A DNA stretch of 64,000 nucleotides from Acidobacteriota bacterium (GTDB lineage Bacteria > Acidobacteriota > Terriglobia > Terriglobales > Acidobacteriaceae): NCBI GenBank assembly GCA_021792135.1, contig JAJYVF010000003.1, positions 154,326 through 218,325 on the forward strand, read 5' to 3'. The position numbers were made by a program, and so were the translations under genes. Every line of letters begins with the position of its first letter. The first letter of the stretch is position 1. Under the pieces are notes generated by a model. It saw only the letters and a program-made list of their open reading frames with translations. It was not told the DNA's origin and did not search any database. Positions 8,074 through 17,698 of the stretch are shown here, piece by piece.

Positions 8074-9672
8074 GTGAGCACTGGCGCCGAAACCTCAGAC
8101 CCTTCCGCCGCAAAACCAGCCCTCGTCGCAAGTCTCGGTCTGTTCAGCGCCACGGCCATTGTGGTCGGGTCGATGATCGGCTCCGGCATCTTCATCGTCC
8201 CGGCGGAGATCAGCCGCGATGTGGGCTCACCCGCGCTCCTGATCGCGGCATGGCTGGTCACTGCGGTCATGACCATCATCGGTGCGCTCAGTTACGGCGA
8301 ACTGGCGGCCATGATGCCCCGAGCCGGCGGCCAGTATGTCTATCTGCGCGAGGCGCTGGGACCGATCTGGGGATTCCTCTTCGGATGGACGCTCTTCCTC
8401 GTCATCCAGACCGGAACCATCGCGGCCGTGGCCGTCGCCTTCGGTAAGTTCCTCGGGGTCTTCTTTCCCGCGGTTTCCTCCACCCACTGGATCTGGCACA
8501 TCGCCCACGTGCCGGCCTGGCATGTGGGTCCTATGGTCCTGGGCAACATGGAGATCGGGCTGAGCACCGCCAATCTCGCCGGGATCCTGGTGATTCTGCT
8601 TCTTGCCGTCGTGAATATCTTCGGTGTCAGGCTGGGCGCGCTCGTCCAGAATGTCTTCACGACGGCCAAAGCCGCTGCTCTGCTGGGGCTGGTCGCCTTC
8701 GGTTTCCTGCTCGGACGCAATGCCGCTGCGATCCGCGCCAACTTCGGGGCGAATTTCTGGCATGGAGCTTCCTGGCACCATCTTCACCCTCTGCAGATCG
8801 GTGTCGGCGGACCGATCACCATGGTCGGACTGCTCACCATTCTGGCCGTGGTGCAGACCGGGTCCCTCTTCTCCGCGGATGCCTGGAACAACGTGACCTA
8901 CACCGCCGGCGAGGTGCGCAATCCACGGCGCAACCTGCCATGGTCTCTGGCCTTCGGCACGGCGCTGGTGCTGGCTCTGTACATCCTCTGCAACGTTGTC
9001 TATCTGCTGGTGCTGCCGCTCCATGGCAATCCGCACGGAAGTACGATCGTCGCGCGCGGCATCCAGCACGCCTCCGAAGACCGGGTGGCTACGGCGGCAC
9101 TGCAGCAGATCTTTTCGCATACCGGGGCATACCTGATGGCTGGCGCCATCCTCGTTTCCACCTTCGGCTGTGCGAACGGGCTGACGCTGGCAGGGGCGCG
9201 CGTCTACTACGCCATGAGCCGGGACGGCCTCTTCTTCAGGGCCGCTGGCGAGTTGCACCGCCGCTGGCGAACGCCGGTTCTGGCGCTCACCGTGCAGGCC
9301 CTGTGGACCTGCCTGCTCTGTATTTCCGGCTCCTACAGCCAGCTGCTCGATTACATCATCTGCACCGAGCTGATCTTCTACATCCTGACGATCGCGAGCC
9401 TCTTCGTGCTGCGTGTCCGCCGGCCTGAGGCTGAACGCCCTTACCGCGCTTTCGGTTACCCCGTGCTGCCTGCAATCTATATCCTGATGGCCGCCTGGAT
9501 CTGTATCGTATTATTGCGCTACAAACCGCAATACACGTGGCCCGGACTGGTGATCGTCCTTCTCGGAATTCCGGTCTATGGGGTGTGGTCCAGCAGGTCG
9601 GTTTCTGAATCATCGCCCCGGCGCCTGAGCTCGTCCGGGCAAATCCCTGGAGGATCAGCCGATCATGGCTAA
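8074..9672 (+). CDS. APC-superfamily amino-acid permease
   Basis: Integral membrane transporter with about twelve helices. It starts with the APC signature VGSMIGSGIFIVPAEI and has YGELAAMMPRAGGQYVYLRE in helix 3 and ANGLTLAGARVYYAMSRDGL later. The GTG at 8074 begins just after the thiE stop; the frame runs further upstream inside thiE but that is out-of-frame overlap. Length 532. It overlaps the next permease gene by 8 bp. Substrate cannot be told; the family resembles LAT/serine-threonine exchangers. Operon with the second permease is likely. Confidence 0.9.
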   Translation: MSTGAETSDPSAAKPALVASLGLFSATAIVVGSMIGSGIFIVPAEISRDVGSPALLIAAWLVTAVMTIIGALSYGELAAMMPRAGGQYVYLREALGPIWGFLFGWTLFLVIQTGTIAAVAVAFGKFLGVFFPAVSSTHWIWHIAHVPAWHVGPMVLGNMEIGLSTANLAGILVILLLAVVNIFGVRLGALVQNVFTTAKAAALLGLVAFGFLLGRNAAAIRANFGANFWHGASWHHLHPLQIGVGGPITMVGLLTILAVVQTGSLFSADAWNNVTYTAGEVRNPRRNLPWSLAFGTALVLALYILCNVVYLLVLPLHGNPHGSTIVARGIQHASEDRVATAALQQIFSHTGAYLMAGAILVSTFGCANGLTLAGARVYYAMSRDGLFFRAAGELHRRWRTPVLALTVQALWTCLLCISGSYSQLLDYIICTELIFYILTIASLFVLRVRRPEAERPYRAFGYPVLPAIYILMAAWICIVLLRYKPQYTWPGLVIVLLGIPVYGVWSSRSVSESSPRRLSSSGQIPGGSADHG

Positions 9673-11209
9673 GCTCTTTGCGGTGAAACCGCTCTCCGCT
9701 CTGCGTCAGGAAGCCTCTGAGGAGGGCGAGCACACGCTCAAACGCTCGCTGGGCCCTGTGAATCTCATCACTCTCGGAATCGGGGCGATCATCGGGGCCG
9801 GAATTTTCGTGCTGACCGGGCAGGCGGCGGCGCTTCATGCGGGTCCGGCGGTTGCGCTCAGCTTTGTCGTGGCCGGCATCACCTGTGCTTTTGCAGGGCT
9901 CTGCTATGCGGAGTTCGCATCCATCATTCCCATTGCCGGATCGGCTTACACCTACGGGTACGCCACCCTCGGCGAACTGGTTGCATGGATTATTGGCTGG
10001 GACCTCTGCCTTGAATATGCCTTTGGGGCCGCCACCGTGGCTTCCGGGTGGTCGGGCTATTTCCTGAGTCTGCTGGCGCAGATTGGACTCACCCCCGGAC
10101 CAGCGTTTGCCCGCTTCACGACAACCTGGGGTAACATCCTCTACCTCTACAAAGGCAGCTGGATGCCCGCCATGTCGCTGCCGCCGGGTGTGGTGACCGG
10201 GGGCCTGCCCCACATTACCGGCGTTTTCAACATCGTCGCGTTTCTCGCGATTGTCTGCGTCACCATTGTGCTGGTGATCGGCATTAAGGAATCCGCCAAC
10301 CTCAATTCCGCCATTGTGTTTGTGAAACTCGCGGTCGTCGGGATCTTCCTGGTACTCGGCACTCACTTCCTGTTGCACCATCCCCACCTGGCGCAGGTGA
10401 ACTGGCACCCTTTTATTCCAGGCAATGAGGGCCGGGGCGTCTTCGGCATTGATGGGATCGTTGCCGGAGCTTCCTCCGTCTTCTTCGCATACATTGGATT
10501 CGATGCCGTCTCCACGGCCGCCCAGGAGGCGCGGAATCCGCAGCGGGACATGCCCATCGGCATTCTTGGATCGCTGGTGATCTGCACAATCCTCTATATC
10601 GCAGTCTCGCTCGTGCTCACCGGTCTGGTGAACTACAGGACGCTCAATGTAGCGCAGCCGGTGGCGCTGGGAATCGATGCGACAGGTGTTTCCTGGGGCA
10701 GCCTCCTCGTGAAGATTGGGGCGGTGTTCGGGCTCGGCACGGTCATGCTGGTGATGCTGCTCGGACAGTCGCGCGTGTTCTTCTCCATGTCTCGCGACGG
10801 GCTTCTCTGGAAGTGGGCCAGCGACATCCATCCGCGCTTCCGTACCCCCTGGATTTCCAATATCGTCGTGGGAAGCATTGTCGCCTTCCTCCCTGCGCTG
10901 CTGCCGATCGACAGGCTGAGCGAACTGGTCAACATGGGCACCCTGCTGGCTTTCGCGATCGTCTCCGCCGGCGTCTGGATCCTGCGCGTAAGGCAGCCGG
11001 AGCTGGAGCGGCCGTTCAGGACGCCCTTTGTGCCGGTAGTGCCGATTCTGGGCATCGTGAGCGCGTTTTACCTGATGTTTCATCTGCCGCTCCTTACCTG
11101 GGAAGTGGTGGGGATCTGGCTGGTTGTGGGCCTGACCATCTACTTCTCCTGGTCCACGCGCCACAGCAAGGTGCAGGCCATGCAGCGGGAACTGCCGCAG
11201 CCTCGCTGA
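9665..11209 (+). CDS. Cationic-amino-acid-type APC permease
   Basis: 514-residue transporter with the CAT/YfnA-like N-terminus (HTLKRSLGPVNLITLGIGAIIGAGIFVLTG), CYAEFASIIPIAGSAYTY, and SVFFAYIGFDAVSTAAQEARNPQRD in the middle. Fourteen hydrophobic segments seem possible. Its ATG overlaps the end of the previous permease, so the two are translationally coupled. The family includes lysine/arginine and broad-range amino-acid transporters; exact substrate unknown. Confidence 0.9.
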   Translation: MAKLFAVKPLSALRQEASEEGEHTLKRSLGPVNLITLGIGAIIGAGIFVLTGQAAALHAGPAVALSFVVAGITCAFAGLCYAEFASIIPIAGSAYTYGYATLGELVAWIIGWDLCLEYAFGAATVASGWSGYFLSLLAQIGLTPGPAFARFTTTWGNILYLYKGSWMPAMSLPPGVVTGGLPHITGVFNIVAFLAIVCVTIVLVIGIKESANLNSAIVFVKLAVVGIFLVLGTHFLLHHPHLAQVNWHPFIPGNEGRGVFGIDGIVAGASSVFFAYIGFDAVSTAAQEARNPQRDMPIGILGSLVICTILYIAVSLVLTGLVNYRTLNVAQPVALGIDATGVSWGSLLVKIGAVFGLGTVMLVMLLGQSRVFFSMSRDGLLWKWASDIHPRFRTPWISNIVVGSIVAFLPALLPIDRLSELVNMGTLLAFAIVSAGVWILRVRQPELERPFRTPFVPVVPILGIVSAFYLMFHLPLLTWEVVGIWLVVGLTIYFSWSTRHSKVQAMQRELPQPR

Positions 11210-11245
11210 AGCGCAGTCGAGTGTGCTCGGGATATACTCGGCCCC

Positions 11246-11821
11246 GTGGACTTCCTCTGGACTCCGTGGCGCTACGCCTATGTCACTGAAGCGGATCGAA
11301 AGAAGCGGCAGGGGATTCCCGAGGAACTGAGCGCGTGGCCGGGTGATACCGGCTGCGTTTTCTGCAATATCGTCGCCGCGGCGAATTACGCGGTGGAACA
11401 CGGCATGGACTCCCAGGCAGCCGACCGCGCCGCAGGCATTGTGCTCCGCGCCGGCCGCAACTACATCTGCCTCAACCGCTTTCCCTACACCTCCGGGCAC
11501 GTGATGGTGGTGCCCTATAAGCACCAGAGCTCTCTGGCCGCGCTTGACCGGCCCACCGCGCACGAGATGACTGACCTGGCGCAGCGTGCCGAGCAGGTCC
11601 TCGCCCGTGTCTATAAGCCGGAGGGCTTCAATTTCGGTCTCAACCTGGGCAGGGCTGCCGGGGCGGGAGTCGCCGGCCACCTGCATCTGCATGCTTTGCC
11701 GCGATGGTCGGGGGATACGAACTTCCTGACCGTAATCGGAGAAACGCGCATCCTCCCCGAGGATCTCGACGTGACCTGGGAACGTCTGCGGCCGGCTTTT
11801 GCGAACGCAGCCGCCGAGTAG
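11246..11821 (+). CDS. HIT-family hydrolase / AP4A phosphorylase-like
   Basis: 191 residues, starting with a GTG and the characteristic LWTPWRYAYV. A Cys pair (GCVFCNIV) and the histidine triad GHLHLHALPRW are present; the middle His is the nucleophile in this superfamily. ICLNRFPYTSGHVMVVPYKH is the nucleotide-binding strand. It resembles bacterial homologs of diadenosine-polyphosphate phosphorylases. It follows the permease pair by 36 bp and is convergent with cmk. Confidence 0.9.
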   Translation: MDFLWTPWRYAYVTEADRKKRQGIPEELSAWPGDTGCVFCNIVAAANYAVEHGMDSQAADRAAGIVLRAGRNYICLNRFPYTSGHVMVVPYKHQSSLAALDRPTAHEMTDLAQRAEQVLARVYKPEGFNFGLNLGRAAGAGVAGHLHLHALPRWSGDTNFLTVIGETRILPEDLDVTWERLRPAFANAAAE

Positions 11822-11835
11822 CGGAGGTGCAGCCG

Positions 11836-11862
11836 CCCGTTCGTTCCTCGGCAAAGAACGGG
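11836..11862. terminator. Possible hairpin between convergent genes
   Basis: CCCGTTC (11836-11842) can pair with GAACGGG (11856-11862) around a 13-nt loop. It lies between the convergent HIT and cmk genes. The stem is only 7 bp with no T-tract, so a terminator role is only plausible. Confidence 0.25.
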
Positions 11863-11944
11863 TGACCGGAAGCGCCGCTGAGTCCCGGCGGCAGGTTCGT
11901 GAGACGCAGACGGGGCGAATCGAATCCTGCCCCTGGCGGATTTC

Positions 11945-12640
11945 CTAAGGCACCTGCGCCTCTGCGCAGAGAGGACGTACCAGTTCCTCGATCCGGGAAA
12001 GCACCTCGTCCAGGCTCATCGCTGTGGAGTCGATGACGATGGCATCGGCCGCGGGGCGCAGCGGCGAGCTGGGCCGGTTCCGATCTCGCTCATCCCGCTC
12101 ACGCAGTTCCCGCGAAACAGCCTCATGGTCGAATGCCACCGCCGGAGTTGCAGCGGCCGCCTGTTCGTACCGGCGCTGGCTTCGGGCCTCCGGCGAAGCA
12201 TCGAGAAACACCTTCACATCGGCATCGGGAAATACCACTGTGCCGATGTCACGCCCTTCCATCACCAGGCTCCCTCGGCTTCCCATGGCACGCTGCAGAT
12301 CGACCATCCATGCGCGAATTGCCGGATGTACACTGACCCGCGAAGCGCCCTGGGTCACATCGGAATCCCGAATCCGCTCCGTCACATCGGTGCCATCCAG
12401 ACTGACACGATTACCCGTGCGGGCAGGTTCGAGCCAGATGGTCGTGTCGCGGGCAAGGTGTTCCAGCGCCGCCGAATCGTCGAAATCCTGATCGTTGAGG
12501 ATCGCTTTCAGGGCAAAGGCCCGATACATGGCACCGCTTTCGAGATTGAGCAGACCGAAGCGCTGGGCCAGGTGACGCGCAACGGTGCTCTTGCCGGCTC
12601 CCGCCGGTCCATCGATGGCGATAATGGGGCCTCGGCTCAT
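11945..12640 (-). CDS. cmk: Cytidylate kinase
   Basis: Phosphorylates CMP and dCMP with ATP. The P-loop is IDGPAGAGKSTVARHLA, followed by LNLESGAMYRAFAL (substrate-binding), MEGRDIGTVVFPDADVK and a C-terminal RDERDRNRPSSPL lid, all typical. 231 residues, normal length. Its ATG overlaps the stop of the upstream Arg-rich protein (ATGA), placing it last in a mutL operon. Confidence 0.96.
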   Translation of the reverse strand: MSRGPIIAIDGPAGAGKSTVARHLAQRFGLLNLESGAMYRAFALKAILNDQDFDDSAALEHLARDTTIWLEPARTGNRVSLDGTDVTERIRDSDVTQGASRVSVHPAIRAWMVDLQRAMGSRGSLVMEGRDIGTVVFPDADVKVFLDASPEARSQRRYEQAAAATPAVAFDHEAVSRELRERDERDRNRPSSPLRPAADAIVIDSTAMSLDEVLSRIEELVRPLCAEAQVP

Positions 12641-14352
12641 TCCGGTTTCTCTTTCTCCCGTTTTCGATCCCTCTTCGGGCTCCGTTCGCCGCGATCTCGC
12701 TCCGGTTTCCGCGAGCCTCGGCTCGGGGGCCGGCCTCCGCCAGCGAAGCGATCTTCTCGCACCGGCGCCCCTTTGCGGTTCGACGGGCCAAATCGCGCCG
12801 GACGGCCGGGGCGCGGCTCTCCGGAATTGCCCCCCCGGCTCGCGGCGGGCCTCTTCTCGAACTTCTCACCGGCACGCGCAGGACGATTTTTACCTTGCCG
12901 CTGGAAGCCCGGTCGGTCCTGGCGCTGTGGGCGGTTCTCGCGGCGGCCTGCCGATCCAGGCTCCACGCGTCGCGCTTTCCCTCGAAATCCGCCGCGATCC
13001 TGCTCGTTCGGATGATTGCCGCGGAACGGTTTCCCCCGGCCACCAAACCCACCAGCCCGCCGCTCCTGGCCCTCCCGAAAGAATGGCCCCCGGCGCTGCC
13101 GGTCGCCCTGTTCAGATTTGCGGGTTTCCGGTGCACCGGGCTCCCTCGGCTGAAGCGTCTCTCTGCCGAATCGCGCGCTGCCGGGGCGTCGCTCATCCCT
13201 TCCTTCAGTCGCCTTTTGCCAGGGTTTACTCCTTCCGCTGGCCTTCCAGCGTTGATTCTCTCTTCCCCGGCCTGGCGCCTGGCGGGCGGCGAACTCCTGC
13301 TTCTTTTCACCCTTCTCGAACCGTGGCTTACGTTCCTTGCCAGGGCTCAGTTTCTTCCACGCTGGTGCTGTGCGTGTGGATGATTCTCGCCGCTGCCCGG
13401 TGCCCTGTACCCGCTGTGGCCGTCGTTTTTGAAAATCTTCCCGGGCGTGCCGCTCCTCCATGCGAGGGCGAGGACTCGGCGGGACAACTTCGGCCGGAGC
13501 GCCTTCCTGCCCGCGTTCCGAAACCACTTCCGGCAGCGAGCCTTCGATGAAAAGGAGCGTCTCGACGCCCAGCGCTATGGTCCCCAACTGGCGGGTGGCC
13601 ATCATGCCATGCACGACTTCGCGAATCCGCGACCGCGCTGTCAGGGGCGAGAGGAAAATCTCGATCTCCTCGCCTGTCGCCGCCACAGCCGAGCGCAGAT
13701 AGACCGATATGAGGGCCGAGAGCGCTGTCGTCTGCGCCGTGCTCGCTCCCCGGGCCAGCTCCTCGGTCCATCGTTGTTTCAGCAGGCTCCAGCGCGCAGG
13801 CTCACCCGGCGCATAATCCGGAACCGCGCGCAGCGTGGTCCAGAGTTCGACCAGCGCGCGAAGCACCGTGGCCTCCGTTACCTCGCGCCCGACGATCTCC
13901 CGAATCTCCGCCGCCGTTCTTCCTGGATCCCGATCCAGCACCTCCCAGGTGCGCAGCACAACCGGCGCTGTGCGTCCTCCCGGGGCCGATTTCCAGTTGC
14001 GATCGCCATGCACCGCTGCCAGCCATGGCAGCACTTCCGGCGTGGCAAGGAAATCTGGCTGCTCCGAAACATTCCCCAGCAGATTCAGCGGGAAAGCTTC
14101 TCCCTGGCCGACCAGTCGTCCCGCCAGGCTGAAGGCCTGCTCGATGGCGGCAGCGCCCGGCGTAGCCGCTGCCCGCCCGCTGCATGCCTCCACAAAGGAG
14201 GGCGCGGGCGCCGGTAGCTGCGCATGGCGGGGCAGAAAGAGGCAGAATCCGATTTCCTGAAGCCACGCGGTCGCTTCCTCGAAGGTGACCAGAGGCCTGG
14301 CGTTCTGCCGCCACAGTGCGGCGCGCGTAATTTGTAACTGCTGTTGATTCAA
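12637..14352 (-). CDS. Unknown protein with winged-helix-like N-half and very basic Arg/Gly-rich C-half
   Basis: About 571 residues. The first ~290 look folded, with TAAEIREIVGREVTEATVLRAL resembling a winged helix and FLSPLTARSRIREVVHGMM near its end. The segment order loosely recalls AlkZ/YcaQ-related DNA glycosylases, but no catalytic motif is certain. The C-terminal ~260 residues are low-complexity, rich in Arg, Gly, Lys, Glu and Pro, with RGG-like pieces (GGFGGRGKPFRGN, DRGGFRGK), typical of disordered nucleic-acid-binding tails. A TTG at 14352 is preferred because longer reading would overlap mutL. It lies 20 bp after mutL and overlaps cmk by 4 bp. Confidence 0.7.
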   Translation of the reverse strand: MNQQQLQITRAALWRQNARPLVTFEEATAWLQEIGFCLFLPRHAQLPAPAPSFVEACSGRAAATPGAAAIEQAFSLAGRLVGQGEAFPLNLLGNVSEQPDFLATPEVLPWLAAVHGDRNWKSAPGGRTAPVVLRTWEVLDRDPGRTAAEIREIVGREVTEATVLRALVELWTTLRAVPDYAPGEPARWSLLKQRWTEELARGASTAQTTALSALISVYLRSAVAATGEEIEIFLSPLTARSRIREVVHGMMATRQLGTIALGVETLLFIEGSLPEVVSERGQEGAPAEVVPPSPRPRMEERHAREDFQKRRPQRVQGTGQRRESSTRTAPAWKKLSPGKERKPRFEKGEKKQEFAARQAPGRGRENQRWKASGRSKPWQKATEGRDERRPGSARFGRETLQPREPGAPETRKSEQGDRQRRGPFFREGQERRAGGFGGRGKPFRGNHPNEQDRGGFRGKARRVEPGSAGRRENRPQRQDRPGFQRQGKNRPARAGEKFEKRPAASRGGNSGEPRPGRPARFGPSNRKGAPVREDRFAGGGRPPSRGSRKPERDRGERSPKRDRKREKEKPE

Positions 14353-14371
14353 GATGGACCTGCCCTGACGG

Positions 14372-16330
14372 CTAAATTCGCTGGAACGCGCGCTGAATAT
14401 CCTTCCATGAATATCGTAAAGCAATGGGTCGGCCGTGCGGACAACTTGTCGGATGCTCCGTCCGCGCAAGTTCGCCGAGCAGCCACTCCATCCGCTGATT
14501 GTCCAGAGGCATATTCACCTTGATGGCCGCATGGCAGGCAATCGAAGCGGCAATGCGGGTCCGCGCGGTTTCCAGATTCTCCGACTGCGATACCGATCCG
14601 GGCTGTTCGAGGACCTCGAAGATCATCCCCTCCAGCTCACCCCCGGCCAGCCCCGCCGGAGCCGCTTTTACCGCGATGGTGTGGGGGCCGAAGGGCTCCG
14701 CTTCGCAGCCGTTCCGCTCCAGCTCCTCCGCGAGACTGGAAAAGATCACCATCTGCTGCGGGAGCAGATCGATGAGCATGGGCATGAGCAGCCGCTGCCG
14801 TTCCACCCGTTCCACCTGGCGCTCGCCCAGGATCTTCTCAAACAGCACGCGCTCATGGGCCACATGCTGATCGATGATCCAGAGCCCCTCGTCGTTAACG
14901 GCCAGGATGAAGGATTCCCGCAGCTGTCCAAGAGGCTTGAGGCTGGCGAGGGAGGCGAGACTCGAACCGGCCTCGCCTCCTGCCGGAAAAGCCTGCTCGC
15001 CGCACCCATATCCGTTGGAGCCGGCTGAGGGCACAGCCAGCGCCTGAATCGGCGTGCCTGTGATCGACGTGCTCGGCGGTGCTGGCAGGAAGGGAAGTGC
15101 CATTTCCTGAGGCTTCGGAGCCGAAGGGGTCAGCGCAAAGGCAGCGGCGTCCTCGGCAGCCGGCACAGGACCTGACTGAGCCGGAACACTGCCCTTCGGA
15201 ACCTCCGGAACCAGCGATGCGGATGCGGTCGGGCTCGCCGTCAGCGCCTCCACAAAACTGGCTGCCGGCCGGCCCTTGATCAGCGCAATGCGAATACTCT
15301 CGCGCACAAAGTCATGCACGAGCGTCTGCTGGCGAAACCGCACCTCGGTCTTGGCCGGATGCACATTCACGTCGACCTCGTGCGCGGGCATCTCCAGGAA
15401 CAGCAACAGTACCGGAAACGACGTGGGAGGGATGATGTTGCGGTAGGCCTCGGTGATGGCGTGCAGGATAAGGCGGTCGCGAATCAGCCGCTGGTTGACG
15501 AAGATGTAAATGGAGTTGCGATTCAGCTTCTGCAGGCTCGGTTTGGAGACAAAACCGCTGATTCGCAGGTACCCCGGATCGGGAGGACGATAATCCTCCT
15601 CGCGCCGCCACGGCGGTGGTTCGGGCAAACCGGCGTGGTCGAAACGGCGTTCCGCCGCAATCGGCAGCAGATGATCGAGCGTTTCTCTCCCGAAGATCTG
15701 GTAGATCCGCTCCGCCGCCTCGCGCACCGGCGCCGCCGTTAGCAGAGCGTGCGTGGCGGAGTGCAGTTCAAAGTGGATCTCCGGATGAGCCAGCGCGTAA
15801 TGGGTCACGAGCGCGGTGACGTGCGCCAGTTCCGTGCTCTCCGCGCGCAGGAATTTTCGCCGCGCCGGCGTATTGAAAAAGAGATCCCTGACAGCAATCG
15901 TGGTGCCCTGCGGACCGCCCGCGTCTTCGACGGCGAGCACTTTGCCCCCCGCGATCTCCACCCGTGTGCCGGTGGGATTCTCTGCCGGCCGGGTCACCAG
16001 TTCCAGCCGCGAGATGGAAGCGATGGAAGGCAGCGCCTCGCCGCGAAAGCCCAGCGTCGCGATCGAGAGCAGATCATCGCTCGATCGGATCTTGGAGGTC
16101 GCATGCCGCTCGAAAGCGAGCAGAGCATCGTCGCGCGACATGCCGCAGCCGTCATCCGCCAGGCGGATCAGCCGGCGGCCTCCGCCTTCGATCTCAACGC
16201 GGATGCGCCCGGCTCCGGCATCGATGGCGTTCTCCAGCAGTTCCTTCACGACCGACGCGGGTCGGTCTACCACTTCGCCGGCGGCGATCTGGTTCGCAAC
16301 CTGATCGGAGAGAACGCGAATGCGGCCCAT
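14372..16330 (-). CDS. mutL: DNA mismatch repair protein MutL (endonuclease type)
   Basis: GHKL ATPase that links mismatch recognition to strand removal. N-terminal motifs: IAAGEVVDRPASVVKELLENAIDA, DDGCGM, and TLGFRGEALPSI. A Pro/Ala-rich linker (about residues 345-455) precedes the C-terminal dimerisation domain. The latter carries the nicking-site motif DQHVAHERVLFE (canonical DQHA-x2-E-x4-E with Ala to Val), ACHAAIKVN and CPHGRP, so this MutL should be an endonuclease, as in organisms lacking MutH. The frame also has a GTG at 16366; the ATG at 16330 (MGRIRVLSDQ) matches the family start. Confidence 0.96.
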   Translation of the reverse strand: MGRIRVLSDQVANQIAAGEVVDRPASVVKELLENAIDAGAGRIRVEIEGGGRRLIRLADDGCGMSRDDALLAFERHATSKIRSSDDLLSIATLGFRGEALPSIASISRLELVTRPAENPTGTRVEIAGGKVLAVEDAGGPQGTTIAVRDLFFNTPARRKFLRAESTELAHVTALVTHYALAHPEIHFELHSATHALLTAAPVREAAERIYQIFGRETLDHLLPIAAERRFDHAGLPEPPPWRREEDYRPPDPGYLRISGFVSKPSLQKLNRNSIYIFVNQRLIRDRLILHAITEAYRNIIPPTSFPVLLLFLEMPAHEVDVNVHPAKTEVRFRQQTLVHDFVRESIRIALIKGRPAASFVEALTASPTASASLVPEVPKGSVPAQSGPVPAAEDAAAFALTPSAPKPQEMALPFLPAPPSTSITGTPIQALAVPSAGSNGYGCGEQAFPAGGEAGSSLASLASLKPLGQLRESFILAVNDEGLWIIDQHVAHERVLFEKILGERQVERVERQRLLMPMLIDLLPQQMVIFSSLAEELERNGCEAEPFGPHTIAVKAAPAGLAGGELEGMIFEVLEQPGSVSQSENLETARTRIAASIACHAAIKVNMPLDNQRMEWLLGELARTEHPTSCPHGRPIALRYSWKDIQRAFQRI

Positions 16331-16464
16331 GCTCGATTCAGGATACGCGGAGATGGATTGATTCACGACAGCTGGTGCAGAGTGGTCGCATGATTGCGTC
16401 CTCCTCGCTCAACTTCCCGTGCTCCCGGCCGAAATCCAACTTACGCGGCGCGGGGGCGCGGGCG

Positions 16465-16683
16465 ATGGAAGTGGATCGGATCTCAGCGATGTCCGGCGCA
16501 GGAGGGCAGGCTACTCCTGCGTGGACGAAATCATTGAATCGGCGGCGGAAATTCGTCGAGGAGATCGCTGAAGATCCCGAATCCGAGCAGTCCGAAGACA
16601 GCACCCAACCCCCGGAATCCGAGTCTGAATCCGCCAGCAGTCCCTCCGAAGAAGGGCACACGAGCATCGACCTGCTGGCCTGA
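16465..16683 (+). CDS. Small acidic hypothetical protein
   Basis: 72 residues from ATG 16465 (alternative ATG 16489). A short basic stretch (TKSLNRRRKFVEEIAED) is followed by a Glu/Ser/Pro-rich acidic segment and a C-terminal HTSIDLLA. It is divergent from mutL and ends 45 bp before the 3' end of folP. The organised basic-then-acidic composition looks coding; no family recognised. The antisense frame is equally open, so confidence is limited. Confidence 0.4.
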   Translation: MEVDRISAMSGAGGQATPAWTKSLNRRRKFVEEIAEDPESEQSEDSTQPPESESESASSPSEEGHTSIDLLA

Positions 16684-16727
16684 GCGTCGGATCGGGAACC
16701 CTTGCCCCGGCCCGGACCGCCGGTGCC

Positions 16728-17618
16728 TTACACCTCCGCCAGAATCGCATCGGCGATGCAGGCGGCTTCCACCGCGGGACGGACATCGTGGACGCGGACG
16801 ATATGCGCCCCCGCCAGGATGGCCGCCGTCGTACCGGCCAGGGTTGCGTGGAGACGCTCCGCCACAGGAACATCCGCGCGCTTCTGGCGAACTGCCAGCG
16901 TATGGCCCAGAAAGGACTTGCGTGAGATGCCGGCGAGCAGCGGCCGGCCCAGTCCCAGCAGGTCATCCTGGTGCGCCAGCAGCGGGTAATTGTTGTCCAT
17001 TGCTTTGCCGAAGCCGTAACCGGGATCGAGCACCACCTGGCTGCGGTCAACGCCCGCGCGAACGGCGCGCTGCAGTGACTGCTCCAGCCCCTCGCGTACC
17101 AGCGCCACGACCTCCCGCTGTGCAAGGCTTGGCTGGGTTCGCCACGCGCTCGGGCGTCCCCGCGTGTGCATCAGCACAACCCCGCAGTGGAACTCCGCAC
17201 AAACTTGCGCCGTCTCTTCGTCCCACTGGAACGCGCTCACATCGTTGACGATCTCCGCGCCTGCTTCCAGAGCTGCTCGGGCGGTGCTCGCCCGCCAGGT
17301 GTCGATGGAGAGCACGGCGTCCCGCCGTTCCCGGTGTACAGCTTCGATCACCGGCAGAACACGCTCCTGTTCTTCCTCTGGGCTGATCCCCTGTGACCCG
17401 GGACGGGTCGATTCCCCGCCGATATCGAGGATATCGGCGCCGGCTTCGAGCATCTCCATCGCGTGATTGAGGGCTGCATCGGTACTGAAGAAAACGCCGC
17501 CATCGGAAAACGAATCCGGCGTCACGTTCAGCACACCCATCACCAGCGTGCGCGGGCCCAGCAGCAGGCTGCGGCTGCCAAGTTGCCACTTTGCCGTGGG
17601 GCGGCGAACAAAAGCCAT
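16728..17618 (-). CDS. folP: Dihydropteroate synthase
   Basis: Condenses 6-hydroxymethyl-dihydropterin pyrophosphate with p-aminobenzoate in folate synthesis; the sulfonamide target. Motifs: [60 protein letters not shown] and [12 protein letters not shown] 17618 is used; an upstream TTG (17660) would add 14 residues. About 296 residues, normal size. Divergent from dacB with an 80-bp spacer that should hold both promoters. Confidence 0.96.
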   Translation of the reverse strand: MAFVRRPTAKWQLGSRSLLLGPRTLVMGVLNVTPDSFSDGGVFFSTDAALNHAMEMLEAGADILDIGGESTRPGSQGISPEEEQERVLPVIEAVHRERRDAVLSIDTWRASTARAALEAGAEIVNDVSAFQWDEETAQVCAEFHCGVVLMHTRGRPSAWRTQPSLAQREVVALVREGLEQSLQRAVRAGVDRSQVVLDPGYGFGKAMDNNYPLLAHQDDLLGLGRPLLAGISRKSFLGHTLAVRQKRADVPVAERLHATLAGTTAAILAGAHIVRVHDVRPAVEAACIADAILAEV

Positions 17619-17698
17619 ACAGGAGACGATGCTACACTCCAGACAAACTGCGAGCTCCAAATCCTTATCGCGCAGTCTTCGCAGGTTCTGTTCAATTA

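Noticed and set aside
9356..11854. 832-codon minus-strand ORF
   Set aside because: Antisense to both permease genes and the HIT gene; His/Arg/Glu-rich shadow.
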